Of a DNA stretch of 45,324 nt, positions 1-8,623 are shown piece by piece. The stretch covers positions 99,363-144,686 of the forward strand of contig JAUNIR010000001.1 in the NCBI GenBank assembly GCA_030523345.1, read 5' to 3'. Source of the stretch: Lachnospiraceae bacterium (GTDB lineage: Bacteria > Bacillota > Clostridia > Lachnospirales > Lachnospiraceae). Below the pieces are notes generated by a model. It saw nothing but the letters and a program-made list of their open reading frames with translations. It searched no databases and had not been told where the DNA came from. Numbering within the stretch: position 1 is the stretch's first letter; each line of letters begins with the position of its first letter. The position numbers were made by a program, and so were the translations under genes.

Positions 1-1307
1 CTTATAAAACGTTAATAATAATAGATAATTCCAAGGAATTGACATCGTATAATCAGGAAACAATTAAACGGACACTTAAACAGTTTATCAAAGGAATTAA
101 TAGAGAAGATAAGGTGGCAATAGCGGTTACGGGAGAAACAGCCCAATACCTGACAGATTATGATGATTCTCTTAATACTCAACTAAATACGATTGAAAAA
201 CTGGAGTTTATTGATGTGAATGCACCGGGGACAGATGTTCTTATGGAGGTGATCCTTAACTGGAAGGAAAGCGATGTGGCCTGTCGGGACATTATATTTA
301 TTGGATGCAGAGATATTTCCATAAATAGTGAATATTCGGAGGAAGAGTTGTTATTTGAGGTAAACAGTAAGCAATATCCGATTTACACGCTAGCCTGTAT
401 GCAAGACGACAATATGTTGTTTAAGAAAGAGGCTAATATTTTATCTCGAGTAAGTGGCGGAGTTTGCATTAGTACTGAAGATACTACTTCAGATGCGGAA
501 GTTGATAAACAACTGGCAGATCTTTTAATAAATGCAATGAGGGACAAGAGAAGCTTAGACGAATATGCTTTATCAAAAGAAGATAATGAAGCGGATAGCG
601 TTATGGCTGGGGATGGTGAAGTGGATGAAGAAGATGCAGTGGATGCAGAAATTATTAGGGAAGAAGAGTGTGTAGAAACAGATGATTACTATTCTGATAA
701 TGTGATTTACGAAACAAACGAGGGAGAAACTCTTTATGCAGTAAATCCACAGCTTATATATCCATTGTTATCTGTTATTGTTGTACTCTGTTTTATTTTT
801 GTTGGAGTTTTTATTAGGCATAAAAAAAGTGAAAGAGAAGAGGAAGAATTCTATTCAGAGCATAAGAAGAAGTTAGTTGAAAGGACGTCAAGAGAACCGT
901 TTTCAGATATAAACACAGGAGAGACAGTTTGCCTTAATACTAACGAGTCGGAGGTGGATACTGGGACAAGACTTCTATACCAAACAAAAGCAGGCGTGGA
1001 AGTAACTCTAGAGGATAGGTCTAATCCTACTAAGTTCTTTCGTGCATGCATAAGGGATTCGGTTGTTATTGGAAGAAATGATAAGTTGTGTGATATATCG
1101 ATTAACTATGATGACTCAGTATCTTCAAGACACTGTGAACTGTCTAATAGGGAGGGAGAGATATACTGTAGGGATTTAGATTCATCAAATGGGACAATGA
1201 TAAACCAACAAAAAGTTTATCAGGAAATAAGAGTTGAAAGTGGAGACATCTTAAGAATAGGCCGACTTAGTTTCTTTGTTCAGATAGTGAGGGATGATTA
1301 TGAGTAG
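1..1307 (+). CDS. Membrane-anchored VWA-like/FHA domain protein, 5' end cut by the window
   Basis: The reading frame is open from the first complete codon (position 3), and residues before the TTG at 39 already fit a VWA fold (a hydrophobic strand followed by Asp-Asn-Ser), so the true start lies upstream of the window. A GTD motif near codon 76 and a second hydrophobic strand near codon 97 fit the rest of a metal-binding VWA-like domain (inference). An acidic linker follows, then one membrane helix at about codons 253-272. The C-terminus is a clear FHA domain, with GRN, SSRHCEL and SSNGT motifs, which binds phosphothreonine peptides. The gene ends 8 nt inside the next one, so the two are probably translationally coupled. 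The topology suggests a surface-to-cytoplasm signalling or scaffold role. The FHA call is firm; the VWA call is moderate. Confidence 0.85.
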   Translation, partial: YKTLIIIDNSKELTSYNQETIKRTLKQFIKGINREDKVAIAVTGETAQYLTDYDDSLNTQLNTIEKLEFIDVNAPGTDVLMEVILNWKESDVACRDIIFIGCRDISINSEYSEEELLFEVNSKQYPIYTLACMQDDNMLFKKEANILSRVSGGVCISTEDTTSDAEVDKQLADLLINAMRDKRSLDEYALSKEDNEADSVMAGDGEVDEEDAVDAEIIREEECVETDDYYSDNVIYETNEGETLYAVNPQLIYPLLSVIVVLCFIFVGVFIRHKKSEREEEEFYSEHKKKLVERTSREPFSDINTGETVCLNTNESEVDTGTRLLYQTKAGVEVTLEDRSNPTKFFRACIRDSVVIGRNDKLCDISINYDDSVSSRHCELSNREGEIYCRDLDSSNGTMINQQKVYQEIRVESGDILRIGRLSFFVQIVRDDYE

Positions 1308-2607
1308 AGAAGAGATGACTGAACTTAGTGAACAAGAATTGTTGATTCTGTCTAATTATGAATATTTCAGATGCTCTACCAATAAAGGCAGCATAAGAGA
1401 CAGTATTGACAAGTTAAAAGATGCCTATGGGGACTATGATATTAACAAAATAACTGCGGAAGGAGCTACTGGAGATATAATAACGAATGAGGCTGCAGTT
1501 GATCTTTTAAAACGAATTGAAAATAATGAAAAGTTGTCAGGATTAAGCGTTGCAAGAAGTATAGACAGAGGTGGAATAAGGGCAACGTTGTACACCGATA
1601 AGGATAATAATGCAACTCTTGTCTTTAGAGGAACAGGCGGGACATATAGGGCGTGGAAAGACAATGTTACAGGAGAGTATGAAACGGACACGAAGCTTCA
1701 GAGACTGGCGGCTGATTTTGTAAAATATGAGTGTTCTAACTATGACAATATTACTGTTACAGGCCATTCAAAGGGTGGAAATATGGCTCAGTACGTTACA
1801 GTAACTTGTGCTTCGCAAATAGATAGATGTATTTCATATGATGGCCAGGGATTTGGTAAGAACTTTAGAAAAAAATATGAGAATGAAATTAAAAATTCAA
1901 AGAATAAGATTACGTCTATAAATGGATATAATGATTTTGTAAACATTCTTCTTACGCCTATTGCTGGAAATATTATTTATGTAAAAAATGAAGAATCACT
2001 TGGTGTAAATATGCATTCGTGCTACACGATGTTAAGTAATGGTAGCTTTGATAATAATGGTAATTTTAACAGAGGATTTGGTGTAATACCTCAGTTACCG
2101 GCTATGACTATGGCCAAGTATGCGAGTGACGGGATAGTTAGAACAATTGATTTATTACCAGAAGGTGGAAATGAGAAGGCTTCGAATATTTTGGCAGCAT
2201 GGACAGCATCAATGCTTAGCTCGAATGAAACGGAAGAATACGAACAGGCACAGGTGACAAAGGCAATTAATGATTTTAAAAATTATTCAAGACAATTAAT
2301 AGGGCTTGCTGAAACCCCAGAACATTATGTTAACTGCTGTTGCACCTACTTGAATTTTAAAATTGATAAAATTAAAGAAATTTATGTATTGCTTGATGAT
2401 GCTAGAGACAAATTGCTAGTTTATCCGGAACTTGTTGAGGACTTGTTAGTAAGGCTTGATTACAGTATATTAGGACGAAGTTTTACAGAAAATGCGCTAA
2501 AAAAAGTAATAGTAAAACTTGATAGAATAATAAAGATGTTAAGAATATATAGTGACATGTTAGGAATAATTATTAAAGAATATGAAAAAGCAGATAGGTT
2601 TACATAA
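1300..2607 (+). CDS. Alpha/beta-hydrolase fold protein, DUF2974 / lipase-3-like
   Basis: About 435 residues. A GHSKGG nucleophile elbow (Ser about 157) resembles the lipase class 3 / DUF2974 family. Candidate triad partners are the Asp in NGYNDF and the His in MHSCY. A YDGQGFG stretch shortly after the Ser is typical of DUF2974-like proteins. The C-terminal third looks helical, and there is no signal peptide. An ATG at 1294 is in frame, but the GAGGG ribosome site at about 1288-1292 is too close to it, so 1300 is the better start. It overlaps the FHA gene upstream and its last 8 nt overlap the convergent minus-strand gene. Substrate is unknown. Proteins of this kind sometimes act as secreted effectors or lipases, but nothing here proves that. 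Confidence 0.8.
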   Translation: MSREEMTELSEQELLILSNYEYFRCSTNKGSIRDSIDKLKDAYGDYDINKITAEGATGDIITNEAAVDLLKRIENNEKLSGLSVARSIDRGGIRATLYTDKDNNATLVFRGTGGTYRAWKDNVTGEYETDTKLQRLAADFVKYECSNYDNITVTGHSKGGNMAQYVTVTCASQIDRCISYDGQGFGKNFRKKYENEIKNSKNKITSINGYNDFVNILLTPIAGNIIYVKNEESLGVNMHSCYTMLSNGSFDNNGNFNRGFGVIPQLPAMTMAKYASDGIVRTIDLLPEGGNEKASNILAAWTASMLSSNETEEYEQAQVTKAINDFKNYSRQLIGLAETPEHYVNCCCTYLNFKIDKIKEIYVLLDDARDKLLVYPELVEDLLVRLDYSILGRSFTENALKKVIVKLDRIIKMLRIYSDMLGIIIKEYEKADRFT

Positions 2608-3127
2608 TTTCAAACTGGAATTCCTGGGATGTTAAGAATTTATTAACCATATCATCAAAATATTTTTCAAGAGATTTATCAAGCGAGAATATTTTTAGAC
2701 TTGCAGTAGATGTTACTGTAAGTTCTCCTTCTGAATATTTAACAATAATAGAAAGCCCATCTATATCACCTTTGGTAAAAGAAGTGTTAGAGGATGCTAG
2801 TAATTTGATTACATTTTCCTCTGCTAGATAAAAGGACATTTTGAAAGATACGGGTGTCTTTTTGCCTTTCATTATAGAAAATACTAAAGGTTTTAGTTCG
2901 GAAAATCTACTGAGAGATTCATGAAAAATGCGACCATTAGATTCAGCTTCACTTCTTAACACATTTAATTCGTCTTCAGAAAAAAAATCTTTGTTAAGAT
3001 GTCCATCTATAACATAAGAATTCCCCGTTTTAATGAGTACTTCAGAAACAAGGAAGCTATCGAAAGCCCCCTCTACTAGAAGTTTGTTCATGAATTGTTT
3101 TACATTAGTGATTTTAAAAAGTCTCAT
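2600..3127 (-). CDS. DUF5721 family protein
   Basis: A 175-residue soluble protein. The N-terminal pattern (FMNKLL, then FDSFLV, then a Tyr-Val-Ile-Asp-Gly stretch and DFFSEDEL) matches the DUF5721 family common in Lachnospiraceae, whose function is not known. No catalytic motif, signal peptide or membrane segment is visible. It is the last gene of a minus-strand run with argG and a DUF1294 gene; its ATG follows the previous stop by 1 nt (TAA-T-ATG), and it lacks a strong ribosome site, so translation is probably coupled. Its 3' end overlaps the convergent hydrolase gene by 8 nt with no terminator between them. Confidence 0.8.
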   Translation of the reverse strand: MRLFKITNVKQFMNKLLVEGAFDSFLVSEVLIKTGNSYVIDGHLNKDFFSEDELNVLRSEAESNGRIFHESLSRFSELKPLVFSIMKGKKTPVSFKMSFYLAEENVIKLLASSNTSFTKGDIDGLSIIVKYSEGELTVTSTASLKIFSLDKSLEKYFDDMVNKFLTSQEFQFEIM

Positions 3128-3128
3128 A

Positions 3129-3425
3129 TTACTGAATCATAAAAGAAAAAGGCATAATGAAGAAAAATACTAATAAAGCCACTATCTGGATAGTCAGTAT
3201 TACTGGAATACCAATCGAAAATAGTGGTTTTAGTGTTTTATGCCTGAATGTTTTCATAGCAAGAAGACACCCAATAGAACCTCCAAGTAAAGCAAAGGTC
3301 AAAAGTGTTGCTTCTGGGATACGCCATTTTGAACGTGTAGAACGTCTTTTGTCTATAAAAAATGCTATAAATCCTCCCAGATTAACTGAGAGGATATACA
3401 GCGAAACTATTTGAATTACATTCAT
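3129..3425 (-). CDS. DUF1294 family small membrane protein
   Basis: A 98-residue protein with three predicted membrane helices (about residues 5-24, 41-58 and 68-95). A charged loop (DKRRSTRSKWRIPEATL) between the first two, then GGSIGC and MKTFRHKT, are characteristic of DUF1294 proteins. The function of the family is unknown. Its ATG overlaps the argG stop as TAATG, so the two genes are translationally linked, and it leads into the DUF5721 gene. The link to arginine synthesis is probably only co-transcription. Confidence 0.85.
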   Translation of the reverse strand: MNVIQIVSLYILSVNLGGFIAFFIDKRRSTRSKWRIPEATLLTFALLGGSIGCLLAMKTFRHKTLKPLFSIGIPVILTIQIVALLVFFFIMPFSFMIQ

Positions 3426-4645
3426 TATTTGTTTTTATTTACTTCTGCCATTTTCATAGCACGAACCTTTGTTGAAAGACCGAAGAGGTTGATGAAACCT
3501 GAAGCATCATGATGGTCATATAAATCACCAGTTGTAAATGATGCGATATCTTCATTATAAAGTGAGTATGGAGATGTTGTTCCAGCCTTAATGATATTTC
3601 CTTTGTAAAGCTTGAACTTAACTTCACCTGTGACATACTTCTGAGTTGACTCGATAAATGCCTGAACAGCTTCACGAAGAGGAGAGAACCACTTACCTTC
3701 GTAAACAATCTGAGCAAGCTTGTTACCCATGTCCTTCTTAAGCTGATATGTATCACGATCAAGGATTAATTCCTCGAGCTGCTGGTGTGCTTCGTAAAGG
3801 ATTGTTCCGCCAGGAGTCTCATAAACACCACGGCTCTTCATACCTACGACACGGTTCTCAACGATATCTACTATACCAACACCATGCTTTCCACCAAGCT
3901 TATTAAGTTCACGAATAATATCAGAAACTTTCATTTCCTTGCCGTTGATTGACTTAGGAACACCAGCTTCAAAAGTCATTGTTACGTATTCGCCTTCATC
4001 TGGAGCTTTTTCTGGAGAAACACCGAGAACTAAAAGGTGGTCATAGTTTGGCTCATTTGCTGGATCTTCAAGCTCAAGACCTTCATGAGAGATATGCCAT
4101 AAGTTACGGTCACGGCTATATGAATTGTCATGTGAGAATGGAAGATTAATTCCATGCTGCTTACAATATTCAATTTCTGACTCACGTGAATCCATTGTCC
4201 ACTTATCATCACGCCATGCTGCGATGATCTGAAGCTCTGGAGCTAAAGCCTTGATACCAAGCTCGAAACGAATCTGGTCATTTCCTTTACCTGTAGCACC
4301 GTGACAAATTGCAACGGCACCTTCTTTTTTTGCAATTTCAACAAGACGCTTAGCGATAACAGGACGAGCCATTGATGTACCAAGAAGGTATTTGTTCTCA
4401 TATACTGCACAACCCTGAACACAAGGTACTACGTATTCATCACAGAACTCATCTGTAACATCTTCGATATATAATTTCTCAGCACCTGATGCCTTAGCTC
4501 TTTCTTCAAGTCCATCAAGTTCTGACTCCTGACCACAGTCAACACATACACATACTACTTCGTAGTCGTAATTCTCTTTAAGCCAAGGGATGATCGCTGT
4601 TGTATCAAGTCCACCTGAGTATGCAAGAATAACCTTTTTTTTTAT
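3425..4645 (-). CDS. argG: Argininosuccinate synthase with a non-standard ATA start
   Basis: ArgG joins citrulline and aspartate with ATP in the penultimate step of arginine synthesis. The frame includes the AYSGGLDT ATP-pyrophosphatase loop, GATGKGNDQ, and the C-terminal TSPYSLYNEDIASF and TGDLYDHHDA blocks. From ATA at 4645 the product is 406 residues, the usual length. Between the in-frame stop at 4771-4769 and the internal ATG at 4372 there is no ATG, GTG, TTG or CTG. Starting at 4372 would remove 91 residues including the ATP loop. The sequence ATA-AAA-AAA-AAG-GTT sits where relatives begin Met-Lys-x-Lys-Val, with GGTGAAG at 4663-4657 upstream. Either AUA is used, a base is wrong, or the start codon is mutated. 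Identity is sure; start is not. Confidence 0.85.
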   Translation of the reverse strand: MKKKVILAYSGGLDTTAIIPWLKENYDYEVVCVCVDCGQESELDGLEERAKASGAEKLYIEDVTDEFCDEYVVPCVQGCAVYENKYLLGTSMARPVIAKRLVEIAKKEGAVAICHGATGKGNDQIRFELGIKALAPELQIIAAWRDDKWTMDSRESEIEYCKQHGINLPFSHDNSYSRDRNLWHISHEGLELEDPANEPNYDHLLVLGVSPEKAPDEGEYVTMTFEAGVPKSINGKEMKVSDIIRELNKLGGKHGVGIVDIVENRVVGMKSRGVYETPGGTILYEAHQQLEELILDRDTYQLKKDMGNKLAQIVYEGKWFSPLREAVQAFIESTQKYVTGEVKFKLYKGNIIKAGTTSPYSLYNEDIASFTTGDLYDHHDASGFINLFGLSTKVRAMKMAEVNKNK

Positions 4646-4734
4646 ATGATTAACATCTTCACCAATTATTTTTATTTTATTATTTCTTATTAAATCTTCG
4701 CTTGAAAATATAATAAATATATCTTCCGTACTGT

Positions 4735-4763
4735 AATATATAACAATGGAAAAAGAATTGCAA
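4735..4763 (-). promoter_or_regulatory. Predicted sigma-A promoter of argG
   Basis: On the minus strand TTGCAA (4763-4758) and TATATT (4740-4735) are separated by 17 nt. Transcription would begin near 4728, leaving a leader of roughly 84 nt before the ATA at 4645. The leader contains one ATG (4656), which opens only a four-codon frame (MLII, stop). Confidence 0.6.
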
Positions 4764-4791
4764 CACTTTTATGCAATAAATTTTAAAAATA

Positions 4792-4837
4792 TGCATAAAA
4801 TAATGCATAAAATACATATTCGATGCATAAATATACA
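4792..4837. promoter_or_regulatory. Candidate ArgR/AhrC operator (ARG-box-like palindromes)
   Basis: This lies in the 328-nt gene-free space between argG and argC (4646-4973). TGCATAAATATACA at 4824-4837 fits the ARG-box pattern TGNATWWWWATNCA. TGCATAAAATAATGCA at 4792-4807 is a perfect TGCAT/ATGCA palindrome but with a 6-nt spacer. Further TGCAT half-sites flank them. The position between two divergent arginine promoters suits joint repression by arginine; binding is inferred. Confidence 0.5.
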
Positions 4838-4856
4838 AAAATATTCAAAATCAGTA

Positions 4857-4885
4857 TTGTTTTTTGCATATTTTTATTGTATTCT
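4857..4885 (+). promoter_or_regulatory. Predicted promoter of the argC operon
   Basis: TTGTTT (4857-4862) and TATTCT (4880-4885) lie 17 nt apart, directly downstream of the ARG-box-like palindromes. The leader to argC would be about 80 nt; no convincing attenuator was seen in it. Confidence 0.45.
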
Positions 4886-4973
4886 ATTGTAGGAGTAAAT
4901 TAGGCAGGGTTTCCCTTGTGGCAAACTAGCAATATTTAGTTCGAATAATATATAAGAAACGAAGGAATAAAAA

Positions 4974-6026
4974 ATGATTAAAGTAGGAATTATAGGCTCA
5001 ACAGGATATGCAGGGGCTGAAATAGTAAGAATTATTCTTAACCATCCGGAAGCAGAAATTAAGTGGTATGGATCGAGAAGTTATATAGATAAGAAATATG
5101 CTGAAGTATATGGAAACATGTTTAAGCTTGTTGAGGATATTTGTTCCGATGATAACATTGCGGCATTAGCTGATGAGGTTGATGTTATTTTCACAGCCAC
5201 TCCACAGGGCTATTTAGCAGGAGTGTTAACAGAAGACATCTTAAAGAAGGTGAAGGTTGTTGACTTAAGCGCTGATTACAGAATTAAGGATGTATCTGTA
5301 TATGAGAAGTGGTACGGAATCGAGCATAAATCACCACAGTTTATTGAGGAAGCTGTATACGGATTATGTGAAATAAATAGAGATAAGATTAAAGATGCAA
5401 GACTTGTCGCTAATCCTGGATGCTATACGACATGTTCAATTCTTTCCATGTATCCACTTGTTAAGGAAGGAATTATTGATAAGAATTCAATCATTATTGA
5501 TGCCAAGTCAGGTACTTCAGGGGCAGGACGTGGGGCAAAGGTTCCTAATCTTTTCTGTGAAGTAAATGAAAATATGAAAGCGTACGGAGTTCTTACACAC
5601 AGACATACTCCAGAAATAGAGGAACAGCTTTCATATGCATCAGGTTCAACAAAGGTTGATGATGTGAAGATTATTTTTACACCTCACCTTGCACCTATGA
5701 ATAGAGGTATTTTAGTAACAGCTTATGCTAATCTTGCAAAGGACGTAGATTACGATACCGTAAGAGCTGCATATGATAAGTATTATAAGGAAGAGAAATT
5801 TATTAGAGTTCTTGATAAAGATGTGTGCCCAGAGACTAAATGGGTTGAGGGCAGCAATTTCTATGATGTCAATTTTAAGCTTGATGAAAGAACAAATAGA
5901 ATTGTTGTAATGGGTGCACTTGATAATATTGTTAAGGGTGCAGCAGGACAAGCCGTTCAGAATATGAATATTTTATTTGGTCTCCCTGAGGATATGGGAC
6001 TTAATCTTGTTCCAATGTTCCCATAG
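4974..6026 (+). CDS. argC: N-acetyl-gamma-glutamyl-phosphate reductase
   Basis: ArgC reduces N-acetylglutamyl phosphate to the semialdehyde with NADPH, the third step of ornithine synthesis. The 350 residues start with the GSTGYAGAE nucleotide-binding loop. The catalytic Cys is Cys150 in NPGCYTTC, and GTSGAGR and THRHTPEIEE follow, with His in the latter as the usual partner. Length and motifs are normal for the family. The start is preceded by GAAGGA. It is the first gene of the plus-strand arg operon and is divergent from argG. Confidence 0.97.
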   Translation: MIKVGIIGSTGYAGAEIVRIILNHPEAEIKWYGSRSYIDKKYAEVYGNMFKLVEDICSDDNIAALADEVDVIFTATPQGYLAGVLTEDILKKVKVVDLSADYRIKDVSVYEKWYGIEHKSPQFIEEAVYGLCEINRDKIKDARLVANPGCYTTCSILSMYPLVKEGIIDKNSIIIDAKSGTSGAGRGAKVPNLFCEVNENMKAYGVLTHRHTPEIEEQLSYASGSTKVDDVKIIFTPHLAPMNRGILVTAYANLAKDVDYDTVRAAYDKYYKEEKFIRVLDKDVCPETKWVEGSNFYDVNFKLDERTNRIVVMGALDNIVKGAAGQAVQNMNILFGLPEDMGLNLVPMFP

Positions 6027-6069
6027 GTAGCACTATATAAATGGTTTACATAAATAAGGGTGAGCGTAG

Positions 6070-6513
6070 ATGATACGAGTAATGACAATAGATGACTATG
6101 ATGGAGTATATGCGTTATGGAACTCTATACATGGATTTGCAATCAGAAGTATAGATGATTCAAGGGAAGGCGTAGAAGCGTTTCTAAAAAGAAATCCAAC
6201 AACTTCTGTAGTTGCTATAGAGGATGACAAAATAGTAGGAGCAATTCTTTGTGGACATGACGGCAGAAGAGGGTGCTTCTACCATGTGTGTGTGAATCCT
6301 GACTACCGACTTAAGGGAATCGGGAAGTCAATGGTTGTATTCTGTATGAATGCTTTAAAAGAAGAAAAAATAAATAAAGTAAGTCTTATAGCTTTTACAC
6401 AGAATGACGTAGGAAATGCTTTTTGGAAAGAAATTGGTTGGACAAAGAGAGAAGATTTAAATTATTACGATTTCACATTGAATGAAGAAAACATAGTTAG
6501 ATTCAATGAATAA
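6070..6513 (+). CDS. GNAT N-acetyltransferase within the arg operon; candidate short N-acetylglutamate synthase
   Basis: A single GNAT domain of 147 residues. The acetyl-CoA site is visible as [15 protein letters not shown] (the R/Q-x-x-G-x-G/A type), preceded by [12 protein letters not shown] and followed by Asn-Asp-Val-Gly-Asn-Ala-Phe and EIGW. The overall pattern resembles E. coli YpeA. It lies 43 nt after argC and 26 nt before argB, with its own AGGGTGA ribosome site, in the slot often held by argJ in Firmicutes. Acetylation of glutamate would feed ArgB directly, so a role as short NAGS is attractive, but this is inferred from context only. Protein or small-molecule acetylation remains possible. 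Confidence 0.8.
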   Translation: MIRVMTIDDYDGVYALWNSIHGFAIRSIDDSREGVEAFLKRNPTTSVVAIEDDKIVGAILCGHDGRRGCFYHVCVNPDYRLKGIGKSMVVFCMNALKEEKINKVSLIAFTQNDVGNAFWKEIGWTKREDLNYYDFTLNEENIVRFNE

Positions 6514-6539
6514 GAATTGATAAATTAAGGAGAAATAAA

Positions 6540-7436
6540 ATGGACGAGATTTACAAGGAGAAATATTTACAGAAAGCAGAAGTACTTATAGAGGCACTTC
6601 CTTATATCCAGAAGTTTAATAGAAAGGTTATTGTTGTTAAATATGGTGGATCAGCAATGGCAGATGAGGAACTTAAGAGAAATGTCATTAAAGACGTTAC
6701 TCTTCTCAAGCTTGTTGGATTTAAGCCTATTGTTGTTCACGGTGGTGGAAAAGATATAAGTAATTGGGTAAAAAAAGTGGGAAAAGAAGCTCAGTTTATT
6801 AATGGTTTAAGAGTTACTGACGCTGAAACTATGGAAATTGCTGAAATGGTACTTTCTAAGGTTAACAAGTCACTAGTTTCAATGGTAGAAGAACTTGGAG
6901 TTCATGGAATTGGAATTTCAGGAAAGGATGGCGGTCTCTTTACTGTTGAAAAGAAATATTCGGATGGACAGGATATTGGATTTGTAGGAGAAATCACAAA
7001 GGTGAATACAAAAATTCTTGAAGACCTTCTTGAAAAAGATTTCCTTCCTATTGTTGCACCAATTGGTCTTGATGAGAATTTTGTAACATACAACATTAAT
7101 GCAGATGATGCGGCATGCGCAATTGCAAAGGCAATGGGAGCAGATAAGCTTGCGTTCCTTACAGATATTGAAGGTGTATATCAGGACCCATCAGATCCAA
7201 GTACTTTTGTTTCAAGGCTTACTGTTTCTGAGGCTAATGAAATGGTAGAGAAGGGCTATATTGGTGGTGGAATGCTTCCAAAGCTTAAAAACTGTACAGA
7301 TGCAATTGAAGCAGGTGTTAACAGAGTACATATACTTGATGGAAGAAAAATGCATTCGCTTCTTTTGGAAGTATTTACAAATAAGGGTATTGGAACTATG
7401 TTCTTTGCTGATGCAGAAAAGGAGAATTTACTATGA
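6540..7436 (+). CDS. argB: Acetylglutamate kinase
   Basis: ArgB phosphorylates N-acetylglutamate. The 298 residues show the amino-acid kinase motifs [18 protein letters not shown] and NINADDAA, and Lys in GGMLPKL. The roughly 25 residues before the kinase core look like the extra N-terminal helix of arginine-inhibited, hexameric enzymes, so feedback control by arginine is likely (family knowledge). It starts behind AAGGAGA. Its stop overlaps argD as ATGA, and the argD ribosome site GGAGA lies inside the argB end. Confidence 0.97.
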   Translation: MDEIYKEKYLQKAEVLIEALPYIQKFNRKVIVVKYGGSAMADEELKRNVIKDVTLLKLVGFKPIVVHGGGKDISNWVKKVGKEAQFINGLRVTDAETMEIAEMVLSKVNKSLVSMVEELGVHGIGISGKDGGLFTVEKKYSDGQDIGFVGEITKVNTKILEDLLEKDFLPIVAPIGLDENFVTYNINADDAACAIAKAMGADKLAFLTDIEGVYQDPSDPSTFVSRLTVSEANEMVEKGYIGGGMLPKLKNCTDAIEAGVNRVHILDGRKMHSLLLEVFTNKGIGTMFFADAEKENLL

Positions 7437-8623
7437 GTATGCAGTCACTAATAGATGAAGGCGAAAAATATTTATTACATACATACAATAGGTATCAGAT
7501 TGCTTTAGATAAGGGCGAAGGAGTAAAGCTTTATGATCTTGACGGCAAGGAATATCTTGATTTCTGTGCTGGAATTGCAGTATTTGCTCTTGGCTATGGT
7601 AATAAAGAATACAATGATGCCCTTAAGGCACAGATAGATAAGCTTTTACATACATCTAACTATTATTATTCAAAGCCAGCTATTGAAGCGGCAAAGAGAC
7701 TTGTAGAGATTTCAGGCCTTAGTCGAGTGTTCTTTACTAACTCAGGTGCTGAGGCGATAGAAGGTGCGGTAAAGGCTGCAAAGAGATATGCCTATAATAA
7801 AAATGGCAACGTGGACCATGAGATAATTGCTTTTGAGCATTCATTCCACGGACGTACACTTGGTGCTTTATCCGTAACAGGAAATGAGAAATATAGAGCA
7901 CCTTTTATTGCAGAAAATAGCGTAAAGTTTGCTGAATATAACAATCTTGAGTCTGTTAAATCACTTGTCAATGATAAGACTTGTGCAATTATTATGGAGA
8001 CAGTACAGGGTGAAGGCGGTATTTATCCTGCAGAAGAAGATTTCATTAAGGGTGTTAGGGCGTTATGTGATGAGAAAGATATAGTCCTGATTCTTGATGA
8101 GATACAGTGTGGTATGGGTAGAACAGGCAAGATGTTTGCATATGAATATTATGGAGTTAAGCCTGATATTGCTACAGTTGCAAAAGCTGTTGGTTGTGGA
8201 GTACCAGTAGGAGCTTTCCTTCTTAATGAAAAGCTAGCAGAAAATTCTTTGGTACCAGGGGATCATGGAACAACTTACGGTGGTAATCCATTTGCTACAA
8301 CTGCAATTAATGCAGTGCTTGATCAGTTTGAGAAGTTAAATATTTTGGATAATGTATGTAAGGTGTCAACATATCTTGAGGAAAAACTTGATGAGCTTGT
8401 AAACGAATATGATTTCCTCACAGGAAGACGTGGAAAAGGTCTTATGCAGGGAATTGTTTTTGATGATAGTAAAAAAACGCCAGGTGAAGTAGTAAAGAAT
8501 GCACTTAATAATGGACTCATTCTTATCACTGCTGGAAAAGACGTATTGAGATTTCTTCCTCCTCTTATTATTACAGAGGAAGATGTAGACTGTATGATTG
8601 AAAAATTAAAGGCATCATTTTAA
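7433..8623 (+). CDS. argD: Acetylornithine aminotransferase
   Basis: A class III PLP aminotransferase of 396 residues that converts N-acetylglutamate semialdehyde to N-acetylornithine. Features: [12 protein letters not shown] phosphate-binding region, [19 protein letters not shown], and PLP lysine Lys251 in [17 protein letters not shown] closes the cofactor pocket. Length is typical. The ATG at 7433 overlaps the argB stop; a second ATG lies two codons on. Its stop TAA overlaps the ATG of the following solute-binding-like gene (TAATG), which ties that gene to the arg operon. Confidence 0.95.
   Translation: MSMQSLIDEGEKYLLHTYNRYQIALDKGEGVKLYDLDGKEYLDFCAGIAVFALGYGNKEYNDALKAQIDKLLHTSNYYYSKPAIEAAKRLVEISGLSRVFFTNSGAEAIEGAVKAAKRYAYNKNGNVDHEIIAFEHSFHGRTLGALSVTGNEKYRAPFIAENSVKFAEYNNLESVKSLVNDKTCAIIMETVQGEGGIYPAEEDFIKGVRALCDEKDIVLILDEIQCGMGRTGKMFAYEYYGVKPDIATVAKAVGCGVPVGAFLLNEKLAENSLVPGDHGTTYGGNPFATTAINAVLDQFEKLNILDNVCKVSTYLEEKLDELVNEYDFLTGRRGKGLMQGIVFDDSKKTPGEVVKNALNNGLILITAGKDVLRFLPPLIITEEDVDCMIEKLKASF

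Noticed and set aside
3454-4212. Extra open frames on the same strand inside argG
   Set aside because: They lie fully within the argG frame region in other phases, have no family pattern and no ribosome site.
4888-4973. Attenuator or T-box in the argC leader
   Set aside because: No T-box core sequence, specifier stem or terminator hairpin could be found in the short leader.
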